A DNA stretch of 24,222 bases from an uncultured Clostridia bacterium (GTDB lineage: Bacteria; Bacillota; Clostridia; Christensenellales; Aristaeellaceae): NCBI GenBank assembly GCA_934643535.1, contig CAKUCE010000011.1, forward strand, positions 1-24,222, given 5' to 3'. How positions within the stretch are numbered: the stretch's first letter is position 1; each line of letters starts with the position of its first letter. Made by a program: the position numbers and the translations under genes. Positions 23,691-24,222 of the stretch are shown here, piece after piece. A model generated the notes under the pieces. It saw only the letters and a list, made by a program, of their open reading frames with translations. It was not told where the DNA came from and ran no database searches.

Positions 23691-24143
23691 ATGCTCCAGA
23701 AGGATCTTCAGGCCGATAAGCACCAGCACGACACCGCCGGTGATCTCGGCCTTTTTTTCGTACCTGGTGCCAAAACGGTTGCCTATAGCCACGCCGATCC
23801 AGCTCAGGCAGAAGGTTGTCAGACCAATGATGGTGATAGCGGGTACGATAGGCGTTTGCAGAACAGCGAAGGTAATGCCGACGGCCAGTGCGTCAATGCT
23901 AGTAGCAATCGCCAGCAGGAGCATTTCTTTCAGATCCAGCTTGGGGTCTTCCAGCTTTTCATTTTTCTCTTCTTCTTTTTCATGAGTAGCGTCCCAGATC
24001 ATCTTGATGCCGATATAAGTAAGCAGCGCGAAGGCGACCCAATGATCCACCGGCTTGATGTACTGCTCGAACTGGGTTCCCAGAAACCAGCCGATCAGCG
24101 GCATAATGGCCTGAAATCCGCCAAAATAACATCCCACCAGCAA
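23670..24143 (-). CDS. mntP: MntP-family manganese exporter, N-terminally truncated at a sequence junction
   Basis: The visible 157 residues match the MntP manganese efflux family: CYFGGFQAIMPLIGWFLG, then a helix with ATSIDALAVGITFAVL and a final helix GGVVLVLIGLKILLEHL. Full-length members are about 185 residues and begin with a helix containing a SMDAFAV-type motif. That first helix, about 30-35 residues, is absent. Upstream in frame only E-T-K-H-I is read before a TAG (rc of 24159-24161), and no ATG with a ribosome binding site exists. The TTG at 24143 is only a nominal start. The gene is therefore broken, either by an insertion or by an assembly join, and probably not functional as shown. 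Confidence 0.8.
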   Translation of the reverse strand: MLVGCYFGGFQAIMPLIGWFLGTQFEQYIKPVDHWVAFALLTYIGIKMIWDATHEKEEEKNEKLEDPKLDLKEMLLLAIATSIDALAVGITFAVLQTPIVPAITIIGLTTFCLSWIGVAIGNRFGTRYEKKAEITGGVVLVLIGLKILLEHLGVINF

Positions 24144-24222
24144 AATATGTTTTGTCTCCTAATGATTTGGTGTATGTTCCGACTCAGGATGAATTGGAAA
24201 AAGGCATTGTGATGTTTAATCT
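24143..24222 (+). pseudogene. Fragment resembling the C-terminal region of a Cas9 protein
   Basis: After the junction the plus strand reads KYVLSPNDLVYVPTQDEL and continues open to the window edge. The SPNDLVYVPT motif is, to my recollection, typical of the C-terminal part (near the PAM-interacting region) of several Firmicute Cas9 proteins. The stretch is AT-rich, unlike the GC-rich DNA before it, and there is no start codon or ribosome binding site for it. It is too short to be certain. It could continue outside the window. Confidence 0.4.

Overview
The window looks like about 24 kb of chromosome from an anaerobic, Clostridia-like Firmicute of moderately high GC. That placement is an inference. 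It rests on a tyrosine T-box leader, a pta-ackA acetate operon, a two-subunit iron-sulfur serine dehydratase, TmcAL (YlbM), a BspA-type leucine-rich-repeat surface protein and strong AGGAGG ribosome binding sites. There is no rRNA, tRNA, CRISPR array or recognisable transposase. Most genes are housekeeping or drug-export genes.

Region 1 (1-7228, minus strand) reads tmcAL, then two overlapping ABC half-transporter genes, then a MerR/TipAS-type regulator, then a MATE exporter. The ABC pair has the asymmetric active sites of a heterodimeric exporter. The MerR promoter has a 19-bp spacer holding a perfect palindrome, the classic arrangement for a MerR-type autoregulated promoter. The MATE promoter sits inside a perfect 14-bp inverted repeat, and the second arm carries the MATE ribosome binding site. 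Read-through mRNA could hide that site, while mRNA from the proximal promoter could not.

Region 2 (7152-13539, plus strand) holds a large DUF6020-like membrane protein whose promoter faces the tmcAL promoter head-on. It is followed by the pta-ackA operon (acetyl-CoA to acetate, making ATP), an AraC-family regulator and a cytosolic alpha/alpha-toroid protein of unknown function.

Region 3 (13582-17950) is one 1417-residue secreted leucine-rich-repeat protein with its own strong promoter, which contains a 12-bp palindrome.

Region 4 (18059-23008) is a tyrosine T-box operon. It contains a promoter, a T-box leader with a UAC specifier and a terminator, followed by a class I/II aminotransferase, tyrS, an IMPACT/YigZ protein, sdaAB and sdaAA. 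The genes are tightly packed or overlapping. Uncharged tRNA-Tyr should switch on the whole set, which suggests the aminotransferase works in tyrosine or aromatic amino acid metabolism.

Region 5 (23002-24222) has a small lipoprotein divergent from a 76-residue zinc-ribbon protein, then an MntP-family manganese exporter gene broken at its 5' end. At about 24140-24150 the sequence changes abruptly to AT-rich DNA that encodes, on the plus strand, a peptide resembling the C-terminal part of Cas9. This junction is either a real insertion or an assembly join.
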